A DNA stretch of 23,910 nucleotides from CAYFMP01 sp964344215 (lineage in GTDB: Bacteria; Pseudomonadota; Alphaproteobacteria; Rhodospirillales; Casp-alpha2), in NCBI GenBank assembly GCA_964344215.1, contig CAYFMP010000060.1, positions 1 to 23,910 of the forward strand, written 5' to 3'. Position numbers and translations under genes: made by a program. This document shows positions 7,726 through 14,693 of this stretch, piece after piece (positions within the stretch are counted from its first letter, which is position 1; each line of letters begins with the position of its first letter). The notes beneath the pieces were generated by a model, which made no database searches, was not told the origin of the DNA, and saw nothing but the letters and a program-made list of their open reading frames with translations.

Positions 7726-8901
7726 TCAGATGTTCTTGTTGATCTTGTCTATCCGGTCTTCGATCTGTATGGCGATCCGCTTGCCGCGTCGGCCCATGCG
7801 GCCGGTGTACATGGGGATATCGCCGCAGTGCAGTTCGACCGGGGAATCGGGGGTCGCGCTCAACATGATCTGCGAGCCGACCTTGAGGTCGAAGACGTCG
7901 CTCAGGCGCATGATCTGGCGGTCGACCACGGCCTCCAGGTTGACCTCGGTCATCCACAGTTCCTCGGCCAGGTGGGTCTCCCAAATCGAATCGCGGCCGA
8001 ACTTCTCGCCCATGAACATCTGCAGCAGCAACTCGCGCACCGGCTCCAGGGTGGCGTAAGGCAACAGCAATTCGAGACGGCCGCCACGGTCCTCCATGTC
8101 GATGCGCAGGCGGGTGACGATGGCTGCGTTCGAGGGCCGCGAAATCGTCGCGAAACGGGGATTGGTCTCGAGCCGGTCGAAACGGAAGGTAACCGGGCTC
8201 AAGGGCTCGAAGGCGGCGCTCAAGTCGCCGAGCATAACCTGGACCATGCGCTCGACCAGGCTGCGCTCGATAGTCGTATAGGGTCGGCCTTCGATACGCA
8301 TGGCGGCGGTGCCGCGGCGACCGCCCAGGAGCACGTCGACGATCGAATAGATCAGCGAGGAATCGACCGTGATCAGGCCGTAGTTGTCCCATTCCTCCGC
8401 CTTGAACACGCTCAACATTGCGGGAAGCGGGATCGAATTCAGATAGTCGCCGAAGCGGATCGAGGCGATGTTGTCCAAGGACACTTCGACGTTGTCGGAC
8501 GTGAAGTTGCGCAAGGACGTCGACATCAGCCGGACCAGCCGGTCGAACACGACCTCCAGCATCGGCAGGCGCTCGTATGAGACCAGGGCGCTCGAAAGGA
8601 TGGCCTGTATGCCGGATTTGGAATCGTCCTCGTCGTGGTCTTCGTCGAAGCCGAGCAGGCTGTCGATTTCTTCCTGGTTGAGGACGCGGGTGGATTCGCG
8701 GGTCGTGGTGTCGGCGCCGCCTTCGCCCTCCTCTTCGCCGTCGCCGACCATGGCTTCCCATTCGGCAGCGAGATCGTCCTGCTCGTCTCCTTCTCCGCCT
8801 TCGCCGCCTTCGCCGCCTTCGCCGTCTTCGGCCGCCATCGAGGCTTCCCATTCGGCAGCTAGGGCATCTTGATCTTCAGCTTCGTCGCCGGGCGCGGTCA
8901 T
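7726..8901 (-). CDS. fliM: Flagellar motor switch protein FliM with extended N-terminus
   Basis: FliM forms the C-ring with FliG and FliN and receives CheY-P. The 391-residue product has the CheY-binding peptide LNQEEIDSLLGF, but at residues 74-85 instead of near the N-terminus. The middle domain (about 95-285) includes the LLGG-x-x-G motif, and a C-terminal SpoA-type domain (about 315-385) contains DLKVG and GRRGKRIAIQI. The extra 70 N-terminal residues carry two copies of QD-x-LAAEWEA (11-20 and 41-50) separated by a Gly/Glu repeat, so the protein is longer than the usual 320-350 residues. GGAG precedes the ATG. It lies 33 bp after fliL. fliG and fliN are not in the window. Confidence 0.96.
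   Translation of the reverse strand: MTAPGDEAEDQDALAAEWEASMAAEDGEGGEGGEGGEGDEQDDLAAEWEAMVGDGEEEGEGGADTTTRESTRVLNQEEIDSLLGFDEDHDEDDSKSGIQAILSSALVSYERLPMLEVVFDRLVRLMSTSLRNFTSDNVEVSLDNIASIRFGDYLNSIPLPAMLSVFKAEEWDNYGLITVDSSLIYSIVDVLLGGRRGTAAMRIEGRPYTTIERSLVERMVQVMLGDLSAAFEPLSPVTFRFDRLETNPRFATISRPSNAAIVTRLRIDMEDRGGRLELLLPYATLEPVRELLLQMFMGEKFGRDSIWETHLAEELWMTEVNLEAVVDRQIMRLSDVFDLKVGSQIMLSATPDSPVELHCGDIPMYTGRMGRRGKRIAIQIEDRIDKINKNI
8752..8858 (-). repeat. In-frame duplication and 9-bp tandem repeat in fliM 5' end
   Basis: A 17-bp direct repeat occurs at 8752-8768 and 8842-8858, exactly 90 bp (30 codons) apart, encoding the two AAEWEA motifs. Between them lie three perfect copies of a 9-bp unit (GCCTTCGCC on the plus strand, 8797-8823) with degenerate flanking copies, encoding Gly-Glu-Gly. 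The frame is kept throughout. Confidence 0.85.
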
Positions 8902-8934
8902 TTCTCCAATGTGCTCCTTGTCAAGCCGGATGGG

Positions 8935-9480
8935 CTACTGAACGAGCATTTCCTTGAACAGCACGTCATTGATCTTGGCCGGGGCCGCCGCGGTTCTGAC
9001 GCGGGCCAGAAGTTCCTCGCGCAATCTGTACATGCCGGCCGAGCCCTTCAGGTCCTCGATCCTGAGTTCGCGCAGATAGGTTTGGAAATTGTCGACGATG
9101 CGTGGCATGACGTTCTCGATGCGCGGTATGTCTTCCGCCTTTTCCAATTCGAGGCTGATCCTGATCTTCAAGAAACTCGATTTTCGGCCACCCGTGTTCA
9201 AATTCACCAGCAATTCCTGCAAATCATAGAATACCACCTCTCCGGTCGAAATGATCTGCTCATCTTCTTCCTCGACCGGCGCTGTGCCGACGATCATTTC
9301 GATCAACGGGTCCAGAAGTCCCGTGAAGTACGATGCCGCCAATCCGCCGACAACCAGAAGCAGTACCAGCCCAATAACGATGAAGAGCTTTTTCTTGCCT
9401 CCGGATGGCGGCTCGCCCTCTTCGTCATCAAGGTCTTCCCCCGCTTCGTCTTCGTCGTCTAGTTCGTCTTCGTCGGCCAT
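8935..9480 (-). CDS. fliL: Flagellar basal body-associated protein FliL
   Basis: FliL is a single-pass inner-membrane protein that surrounds or supports the stator at the basal body. The 181-residue product has a very acidic cytoplasmic head (1-23), a membrane helix (about 31-52) and the periplasmic FliL domain. That domain includes the typical strand set around YDLQELLVNLNT and SFLKIRISLELE, and the protein ends in KEMLVQ. The start ATG overlaps the TGA of the preceding small ORF (TGATG), with AAGG placed correctly in the end of that ORF. fliM follows after 33 bp, the usual fliL-fliM order. Confidence 0.95.
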   Translation of the reverse strand: MADEDELDDEDEAGEDLDDEEGEPPSGGKKKLFIVIGLVLLLVVGGLAASYFTGLLDPLIEMIVGTAPVEEEDEQIISTGEVVFYDLQELLVNLNTGGRKSSFLKIRISLELEKAEDIPRIENVMPRIVDNFQTYLRELRIEDLKGSAGMYRLREELLARVRTAAAPAKINDVLFKEMLVQ

Positions 9481-9770
9481 CAGCCACCTTCGGCAACGCG
9501 TCCGGCCACTCGACCCAGGCGCCGCACGTCAAAAACATAGAACGGGTAGGTTAACAACTGATTGAAATCAGGACTCACGGCGCGAACGGTCAAAGTATTT
9601 CTCATCGGAAACCTATCGTCCCGCTCTTTGGGCAAGGCTACGGCTTCACCTCGCCGAACGGCCCAATGCCCTTGCGAATCGCAGAATACCAAAAGCGGCA
9701 GCACCGGGGCAACATCCGGCGCACCGGCATCGCCGGGCGGTCTCGGCAGCGGCCCGGCGGACCGCGGCAA
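9480..9770 (-). CDS. Small uncharacterised ORF translationally coupled to fliL
   Basis: I do not recognise this protein. The frame is open for up to 96 residues from a TTG at 9770 and ends in a TGA that overlaps the fliL ATG. The overlap, plus the fliL ribosome binding site lying inside it, argues that the frame is translated. It has no signal peptide or membrane helix. The C-terminal half (about 56-96, from the ATG at 9605) has the most protein-like composition, with aromatic residues (PFYVFDVRRLG). The true start is uncertain: TTG 9770 overlaps a putative enhancer element, so GTG 9704 or ATG 9605 may be the real start. As the first gene of the motor block it could be a small regulator or leader peptide; this is inference. 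Confidence 0.5.
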   Translation of the reverse strand: MPRSAGPLPRPPGDAGAPDVAPVLPLLVFCDSQGHWAVRRGEAVALPKERDDRFPMRNTLTVRAVSPDFNQLLTYPFYVFDVRRLGRVAGRVAEGG

Positions 9771-9788
9771 TTCCTGCCCGGCAAAGCC
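9765..9788 (+). promoter_or_regulatory. Candidate FlbD-type enhancer element for flgF
   Basis: CGGCAA at 9765-9770 is followed after three bases by CTGCCCG, an imperfect inverted repeat. A second CGGCAA begins at 9779. The first copy lies 102 bp upstream of the sigma-54-like promoter of flgF, matching the placement of similar elements before flgE and flgI. Confidence 0.45.
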
Positions 9789-9866
9789 TACCCAAAACCC
9801 GCCCGGTGACCCGGCTCCGGGTTATGGGCTTTCCACTAAGCTATTGTTTCCGGGAGTTGTTTTCTA

Positions 9867-9883
9867 TTGGCATGGGCCATGCA
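9867..9883 (+). promoter_or_regulatory. Sigma-54-type promoter for flgF-flgG-flgA-flgH
   Basis: TTGGCATGGGCCATGCA matches the sigma-54 pattern, with GG (9869-9870) and GC (9881-9882) exactly 10 bases apart. The predicted transcript start is near 9893, giving a leader of about 40 bases before the flgF ATG. The -12 box reads ATGCA rather than TTGCA. The site also contains a 13-bp palindrome (GCATGG-G-CCATGC, 9870-9882). Confidence 0.65.
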
Positions 9884-9933
9884 TAGGAGTGGGCGGGAAC
9901 GTGTGAACCGAACGTGAAAAGGATTGTGGAACG

Positions 9934-10668
9934 ATGGAAACTTCAACGCTCATAGCCCTGTCGAGACAGGGCGGGTTACGGCGCCAAATGGATGTTATCG
10001 CCAATAACCTGGCCAACATGAACACCGCCGGATTCAAGGGTGAGAAGATGATGTTCGTCGAACACCTGGTCAAGAGTCCGGGTTCCGACCGCAAGATCAA
10101 CGCCAAGTTGACCTTCACCCGCGATATCGCGACCATGCAGGACCTCAGCGAAGGCCCCATCGAAACGACCGGCAACCCCCTCGACGTGGCGATCAGCGGC
10201 GACGGGTACTTCACCATTCAGACCGAACAGGGCAACCGCTACACCCGCAACGGCCGCTTCAAGTTCGACGAAGGCGGACAACTGGTCAACCAGCGCGGCG
10301 ATCCGGTTCTTTCCGATACCGGTCAGCCGTTCTTCTTCGGACCCGAGGACACCCAGATCAACATCGCCCGCGACGGGACCGTTTCGACCGAAAACGGCGA
10401 GCTCGGCAAGATTGCCGTGGTCCGCTTCGAGAACCGCCACCGACTGGTTCCCAGCGCCAGCGGACTGTATTCGACCAACGAGGTGCCGACCGTCCTCGAG
10501 CGCCCCAATTTGTTCCAGGGCGCGCTGGAAGGCTCGAACGTGCTGCCGATCATCGAGATGACCAGCATGATCAACACCCATCGCACCTACGAGAACGTCA
10601 AGAGTTTCATCGAAAGGGAAGACGAACGTCAGAAGAAGATGATCGACGATCTCGGCGAAACGGTCTGA
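9934..10668 (+). CDS. flgF: Flagellar proximal rod protein FlgF
   Basis: FlgF is one of the rod proteins exported by the flagellar type III system to build the axle through the periplasm. The 244-residue product begins with the axial-family N-terminal helix carrying ANNLANMNTAGFK (23-35). A beta-rich middle includes the GNPLDVAISGDGYFTIQT segment and RYTRNGRFK. It ends with the paired C-terminal helix (SMINTHRTYENVKSFIE). The order flgF-flgG and the GNPLD context distinguish it from FlgG. It is the first gene after the sigma-54-like promoter, and flgG starts 61 bp downstream. Confidence 0.95.
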   Translation: METSTLIALSRQGGLRRQMDVIANNLANMNTAGFKGEKMMFVEHLVKSPGSDRKINAKLTFTRDIATMQDLSEGPIETTGNPLDVAISGDGYFTIQTEQGNRYTRNGRFKFDEGGQLVNQRGDPVLSDTGQPFFFGPEDTQINIARDGTVSTENGELGKIAVVRFENRHRLVPSASGLYSTNEVPTVLERPNLFQGALEGSNVLPIIEMTSMINTHRTYENVKSFIEREDERQKKMIDDLGETV

Positions 10669-10729
10669 TGCCGCCGAGACCGGGCGTCGAGACATCGACG
10701 GAACCGACAACAAAAGAAAGGACGGGAAC

Positions 10730-11515
10730 ATGAGATCATTGGATATTGCCGCGACCGGCATGCAGGCGCAGCAGAGAAACGTGGAGGTTGTGTCGAACAA
10801 CCTCGCCAACATGAACACCACCGCGTTTCAGCGCCGCCGCACCGAATTTCACGACCTAATCTACCAGGACCTGAGGCGGGTCGGCACGACCTCGTCGGAC
10901 GCCGGCACCATCGTTCCTTCCGGCGTGCAGCTCGGACTGGGTGTGAAGTTGGCCGCCGTTTACAGGATCCACGAACAAGGCAACCTGACGGCGACCGACA
11001 ACACATTCGACATCGCCATTCAGGGTCGCGGGTTCTTCCAGATCACGCTGCCGGGCGGCGAGACCGCGTACACCCGCGACGGCACCTTCCAGCTCGATGC
11101 CAACGGACAAATCGTCACCCACGACGGCTACGCCGTGCAGCCGGGTGTCACCATCCCGACCAACGCCATCGACGTCACCATCAACAACTCGGGCCAGGTC
11201 CAGGTCAAGATCCAGGGGCAGGTGGCGTTGAGCACCGTCGGCCAGCTGCAGATCGCCAACTTCCCCAACGAAGCGGGGTTGCAGGCGCTCGGCAGCAACC
11301 TCTATTCGGAAACGCCGGCATCGGGAAACCCGACCACCGGCAATCCGGCCGCGACCGGCTTCGGGTCCATCCTTCAGGGCTTCCTGGAAACCTCCAACGT
11401 CAACGCCGTCGAGGAAATCTCCAATCTGATCTCCGCGCAGCGCGCCTACGAAATGAACTCGAAGGTCATCCAGACCTCCGACGAAATGATGGGCACCCTG
11501 ACCACCATGAGGTAG
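10730..11515 (+). CDS. flgG: Flagellar distal rod protein FlgG
   Basis: FlgG forms the distal rod. At 261 residues it has the standard size. It carries the axial N-terminal motif SNNLANMNTTAFQ (22-34), the QLGLGVKLAAVYRIHEQGNL segment region typical of FlgG, the core IAIQGRGFFQI, AYTRDGTFQLD, and a C-terminal helix with ISAQRAYEMNSKVIQTSDEM. AAAGGA precedes the ATG. flgA follows after 10 bp, in the operon order flgF-flgG-flgA-flgH. Confidence 0.97.
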   Translation: MRSLDIAATGMQAQQRNVEVVSNNLANMNTTAFQRRRTEFHDLIYQDLRRVGTTSSDAGTIVPSGVQLGLGVKLAAVYRIHEQGNLTATDNTFDIAIQGRGFFQITLPGGETAYTRDGTFQLDANGQIVTHDGYAVQPGVTIPTNAIDVTINNSGQVQVKIQGQVALSTVGQLQIANFPNEAGLQALGSNLYSETPASGNPTTGNPAATGFGSILQGFLETSNVNAVEEISNLISAQRAYEMNSKVIQTSDEMMGTLTTMR

Positions 11516-11525
11516 GAGCCGACCA

Positions 11526-12518
11526 ATGAAAAAGCTCATATTCACCGCCCTCCTGGCCGCCCTCGTCGTGCCCTGGCCGGCCGCAGTGCTGGCCGGGCAA
11601 TCGGCGACCGGCGTAACCGCGCGATCGCTCAAACAATCGGTCCTGAAGTCGTCGGTCAAGGTCGAGGACGACATCATCCGCCTAGGCGATCTTTTCACCA
11701 ACACCGGCGAGCAGGCCGATATCGGCATCGCCTACGCGCCCGATCCCGGCAAGCGCGCGGTTTTCGACGCCCGTTGGCTGTACAGAGTGGCACGCGCCTA
11801 CCGGTTGAACTGGAAACCGATGAGCAAGAAAGTTCGGGTCACGGTGGAACGCGCCAGCGTCGTCATCAGCCGCGAGGAGATCGAAGACGAAATCCTCGCC
11901 GCCCTCTTGGAAAAGGGCGTCGAGCCGGGCATGAACGTCGAACTCAACAACCGCATGCTGCGCCTCTACGTGCCGAGCGACAGCCTGGCCAGCCTGGCCG
12001 TCGAGGACGTCGTCTACGAACCGAGAACCAGGCGCTTCACCGCCATCATCAGCGCCCCGGCCGGCAGTCCGGCGGCGCAGCGGGTCCGGCTCACCGGCCG
12101 CCTGCACAGGTTCACCAACGTTCCGGTGCCGGCGCGGCGGCTGCTCAGCGGCGAAATCATCGCCAAGAACGACATCAAGTGGATCAAGGTACGATCCGAT
12201 CGCCTGCAGCCCGACATCGTCGTCGACGAGGCCGATCTGATCGGCATGGCGCCGCGCCGCGGCCTGAAAGACGGTCTTCCGGTCCGCACCTCGGCCGTCC
12301 GGCGGCCGATCCTGGTTCAGAAGGGCAGCTTGGTGACGATCATCCTGAAGGCGCCGCAGATGATGCTGACGGCGCAGGGTAAGGCCCTCGAGCACGGCAG
12401 CGATGGCGACACCATCCGCGTCACCAACACCCAAAGCAGCACTACCGTCGAAGCCGAAGTCATCGGCACCGGCCGGGTCGCTGTCCGCCCCACGACACTA
12501 CTGGCGCTCAATCGGTGA
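11526..12518 (+). CDS. flgA: P-ring assembly chaperone FlgA
   Basis: FlgA is a periplasmic chaperone required for assembly of the FlgI P-ring around the rod. The 330-residue product has a signal peptide (about 1-23, ending VLA), an N-terminal region with two beta segments, a SAF-type domain (about 200-265) and a conserved C-terminal domain (QKGSLVTIILKAP through VRPTTLLAL). GGAG lies 7 bases before the ATG and flgG ends 10 bp upstream. The size is at the longer end of the family, as seen in alphaproteobacteria. Its client FlgI is encoded about 8 kb downstream in a different unit. Confidence 0.93.
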   Translation: MKKLIFTALLAALVVPWPAAVLAGQSATGVTARSLKQSVLKSSVKVEDDIIRLGDLFTNTGEQADIGIAYAPDPGKRAVFDARWLYRVARAYRLNWKPMSKKVRVTVERASVVISREEIEDEILAALLEKGVEPGMNVELNNRMLRLYVPSDSLASLAVEDVVYEPRTRRFTAIISAPAGSPAAQRVRLTGRLHRFTNVPVPARRLLSGEIIAKNDIKWIKVRSDRLQPDIVVDEADLIGMAPRRGLKDGLPVRTSAVRRPILVQKGSLVTIILKAPQMMLTAQGKALEHGSDGDTIRVTNTQSSTTVEAEVIGTGRVAVRPTTLLALNR

Positions 12519-12555
12519 CCCGGTTTCGAGCGTTGTTGAACTAGGAGAAACCTAA

Positions 12556-13329
12556 ATGAACCGGAAATCCAATCGGCCGCACCTGCCCTACGCGACCCGG
12601 GTCCTTACCTTCGGCCTGATGGCGGCGGCGCTAACCGGCTGCAACGCCCTGTCGCGCCTATCGGCGGTCGGCGACGGGCCGCAGTTGTCGGAGATCCAGA
12701 ACCCGATCTCGCGACCCGACTACAAGCCCGTCAGCCTGCCGATGCCGGCCCCGCAGGTCGCCGAGGACAACCCCAACTCGCTTTGGCGGGCCGGCGCCCG
12801 GGCTTTTTTCAAGGACCACCGGGCCAAGGAGATCGGCGACGTCGTCACCGTCAAGCTCGACCTGGCCGACAGCGCCAAGCTGGAGAACAGCACCGAGCGC
12901 GAGCGCGACGATACCGAGGTTTCGCAACTGACCAACCTGCTCGGCCTCGAGGCCGAACTCAGCAAGGTCCTGCCGCAGGCGATCGCCCCGGCGACAACCA
13001 CCAACTTCGGCGCCGACCACGACACCAAGGGCGAAGGCGAGATAGACCGCTCGGAAACCATCGACTTGACGGTCGCCGCCGTCGTCACGCAGATCCTTCC
13101 GAACGGCGCTCTGGTCATCGTCGGCCGCCAGGAAATCCGCGTCAATTCCGAGCTGCGCGAGCTTTTTGTCACCGGCGTCGTCAGGCCGAGCGACATCGAA
13201 TCCGACAACACCATTTCCCACGAAAACATCGCCGAGATGCGCGTCGCCTACGGCGGTCAGGGCACCTTGAGCGAGTTGCAGCAGCCGCGCTGGGGAATGC
13301 AGATCTGGGATATCGTCTTCCCGTTCTAG
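12556..13329 (+). CDS. flgH: Flagellar L-ring lipoprotein FlgH
   Basis: FlgH is the outer-membrane lipoprotein that forms the L-ring bushing of the flagellum. The 257-residue product has a lipoprotein signal with lipobox LTGC (26-29) and acylated Cys29. The mature region carries typical motifs: SLWRAGARAFFKDHRAKEIGD, a GEGEIDRSETID segment, ILPNGALVIVGRQEIRVN, and a C-terminal WGMQIWDIVFPF. A clear AGGAG precedes the ATG. It is the last gene of the flgF unit and is followed by a strong terminator. Confidence 0.97.
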   Translation: MNRKSNRPHLPYATRVLTFGLMAAALTGCNALSRLSAVGDGPQLSEIQNPISRPDYKPVSLPMPAPQVAEDNPNSLWRAGARAFFKDHRAKEIGDVVTVKLDLADSAKLENSTERERDDTEVSQLTNLLGLEAELSKVLPQAIAPATTTNFGADHDTKGEGEIDRSETIDLTVAAVVTQILPNGALVIVGRQEIRVNSELRELFVTGVVRPSDIESDNTISHENIAEMRVAYGGQGTLSELQQPRWGMQIWDIVFPF

Positions 13330-13359
13330 GTTGGCGTAACGCCGAACCTAGCACCTCAA

Positions 13360-13392
13360 AGGCCGGCGCCAGCGCGCCGGCCTCTTTTTTTT
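13360..13392 (+). terminator. Rho-independent terminator after flgH
   Basis: AGGCCGGCGC and GCGCCGGCCT form a perfect 10-bp stem with a CAGC loop. The stem is followed by C and eight Ts. It sits 30 bp after the flgH stop and closes the flgF-flgG-flgA-flgH unit, facing the convergent dksA gene. Confidence 0.93.
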
Positions 13393-13424
13393 GCCGGAGA
13401 GGCTCCGGGCCGGCGGCCCGGCGC

Positions 13425-13841
13425 TCAATCGTCGCGGTGGGTCTTCTCCATGCGCTCGTGGCGCTCCTGAGCCTCGATGCTGAGAGTCGCGATCGGGCGC
13501 GCCTCCAGCCGGGACAGGTTGATCGGCTCATTGGTCTCTTCGCAATAGCCGTACGAGCCGTTGTCGATCCGGTCCAGCGCTTCGTCGATCTTGGTGATCA
13601 GCTTGCGGGCACGATCGCGGGTTCGGAGTTCGAGCGAACGCTCGGTCTCGATCGAGGCGCGGTCGGCGATATCGGCCTCGACGATGCCGCCTTCCTGCAG
13701 ATGCTGAAGCGTGTCGTTCGACTCGCTGACCAGTTCGCCCCGCCAGTTGAGAAGCTTTCGGCGGAAGAACTCGAGCATCCGCGAATTCATGAAATCTTCA
13801 TCAGGAGAAGGACGGTAGTCGGGCGGCAACGTGACGTTCAT
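13425..13841 (-). CDS. dksA: DksA-type RNA polymerase-binding regulator, zinc site degenerate
   Basis: DksA binds the RNA polymerase secondary channel and works with ppGpp to adjust transcription. The 138-residue protein has the helical coiled coil with the tip motif D-x-x-D-x-A (Asp57, Asp60, Ala62) and the SLELRTRDRARK stretch, then a globular C-terminal domain. Only one cysteine remains at the zinc-finger site (Cys100). The other three positions read Thr103, Ser121 and Ala124, so zinc is probably not bound there; alphaproteobacterial DksA proteins commonly look like this. The start ATG is preceded by AAGGGA. A sigma-70-like promoter lies upstream. It is convergent with flgH and upstream on the same strand comes fliX. 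Confidence 0.92.
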   Translation of the reverse strand: MNVTLPPDYRPSPDEDFMNSRMLEFFRRKLLNWRGELVSESNDTLQHLQEGGIVEADIADRASIETERSLELRTRDRARKLITKIDEALDRIDNGSYGYCEETNEPINLSRLEARPIATLSIEAQERHERMEKTHRDD

Positions 13842-13881
13842 TGTTCCCTTAACTCCAGGATCTTGATTGCTCCGCGCCGGG

Positions 13882-13910
13882 AATATAGGTGCGAGTCCGG
13901 TTTACCGCAA
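13882..13910 (-). promoter_or_regulatory. Sigma-70-type promoter for dksA
   Basis: On the minus strand TTGCGG (13905-13910) and TATATT (13882-13887) are separated by exactly 17 bp. The -10 box matches at 5 of 6 positions. The predicted transcript start is near 13875, about 34 bases before the dksA ATG. Confidence 0.65.
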
Positions 13911-13983
13911 GACTCGATTTCGCCCGGGCGCGCCGCCTACAAAGTATTGATATGAAAAGAGAAAATACGGGATGTCCGGGGAA

Positions 13984-14412
13984 CTAACGGTCCCGGGTAA
14001 GTTTCGCCACCTCGACCTCGGCGCGAAGTTGGATTTCTTCGATGATCTCGTTGAGCTTCGGATCGTCGCTTGCCTGCCGCCGTTGGCGCAGTTGGTGAGC
14101 GAGGTCGACCAGCTTGTCCTTCGGGTAAGTACCGGCGAGAATCCCGAGCCGCAGGTCGTCCAAGCGCTCCAACAAGTCCTCGCCGTATTGCCGGTAAAGA
14201 CCGCGCGAGCGGCCGACGGTGGCGTCAGGCACTTCCTGAACGGCGAGGATGGAATCGACCGCGCCGACAGTGCCGCTCTCCACCGTCCCGGCGCTGTCCG
14301 ACACCGGGTCGGCACTCTTCAGCGATTCGGCAAACGCCCCGTCGGTGGCGGCGACCTTCTTTCTCTTGATCGCGCCGGTATCCTTGGGTGATCCGACTTT
14401 CGAAACTTTCAT
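13984..14412 (-). CDS. fliX: Flagellar assembly regulator FliX
   Basis: In Caulobacter FliX couples early flagellar assembly to later gene expression by controlling the sigma-54 activator FlbD. The 142-residue product has the family's usual length (about 140). It has a basic N-terminus (MKVSKVG), a variable Ser/Ala-rich middle, and the conserved C-terminal helical part from about residue 80 (YGEDLLERLDDLRLGILAG, then LRQRRQASDDPKLNEII and the final AEVEVAKL). The visible ribosome binding site is poor. It is encoded between dksA and the iron operon, opposite in strand to both flagellar structural units. FlbD itself is not in the window, but three sigma-54-type promoters with an upstream element are. 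Confidence 0.9.
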   Translation of the reverse strand: MKVSKVGSPKDTGAIKRKKVAATDGAFAESLKSADPVSDSAGTVESGTVGAVDSILAVQEVPDATVGRSRGLYRQYGEDLLERLDDLRLGILAGTYPKDKLVDLAHQLRQRRQASDDPKLNEIIEEIQLRAEVEVAKLTRDR

Positions 14413-14505
14413 GAAATACCCGAGTCATCGATTCCGGGACGTCGGCGCCGACCAGCCAGGCTCCTCCGGCCAAGACGACGCGGCTGACGGCCACGTTGAT
14501 TCTGC

Positions 14506-14643
14506 CTAATTCGCGAATCGATTACCAGCACAATCGGCTTCCCGTCCCAACGCCAGCAGGTTGATTTCACAGGCGTATTCATCCCCTTCCTTGCGCAGAC
14601 GATAATGATTTGCAATATCGTTTAAATGGGCGTATAAAGACAT
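14506..14643 (-). CDS. Possible 45-residue ORF inside the iron promoter region
   Basis: An ATG-initiated frame of 45 codons on the minus strand encodes a mixed-composition, acidic peptide with two cysteines and no signal or membrane helix (it begins MSLYAHLNDIANHY). It reads away from the iron operon. The first Fur-box-like site lies inside it and the second about 10 bp upstream of its ATG. No good ribosome binding site is visible, and a chance frame in this AT-richer stretch is quite possible. I do not recognise the peptide. Confidence 0.22.
   Translation of the reverse strand: MSLYAHLNDIANHYRLRKEGDEYACEINLLALGREADCAGNRFAN
14601..14619 (+). promoter_or_regulatory. Fur-box-like site 1 (overlaps -35)
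   Basis: GATAATGATTTGCAATATC matches the classical 19-bp Fur consensus at 15 of 19 positions by eye. It overlaps the -35 element of the iron operon promoter, where bound Fur would block RNA polymerase when iron is plentiful. Confidence 0.6.
14610..14638 (+). promoter_or_regulatory. Sigma-70-type promoter of the iron ABC operon
   Basis: TTGCAA (14610-14615) and TATAAA (14633-14638) are separated by 17 bp. The predicted transcript start is near 14645, about 49 bases before the binding-protein ATG. The promoter is flanked by two Fur-box-like sites. Confidence 0.6.
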
Positions 14644-14653
14644 ATTGGTTATT

Positions 14654-14672
14654 GCGAATGATTATCAATAAC
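14654..14672 (+). promoter_or_regulatory. Fur-box-like site 2 (downstream of transcript start)
   Basis: GCGAATGATTATCAATAAC matches the 19-bp Fur consensus at 14 of 19 positions, including the central GAT-x-ATC. It lies just downstream of the predicted transcript start, a position compatible with repression. Confidence 0.6.
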
Positions 14673-14693
14673 AACTTTGGAAAGCCTCTAAAA

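Noticed and set aside
7039..8580. Plus-strand open frame of 513 codons opposite fliM and its neighbours
   Set aside because: It crosses three well-supported minus-strand genes and has no family resemblance; a shadow frame.
9771..9933. Search for a minus-strand promoter for the fliL-fliM block
   Set aside because: No sigma-54, sigma-28 or convincing sigma-70 pattern was found on the minus strand in this gap, so none is annotated.
13399..13424. Hairpin just downstream of dksA considered as its terminator
   Set aside because: A GC-rich inverted repeat is present, but no T tract follows on the minus strand.
14413..14600. Search for a sigma-54 promoter upstream of fliX
   Set aside because: Several TGGC sequences occur on the minus strand, but none has GC 10 bases after GG; no promoter could be assigned.
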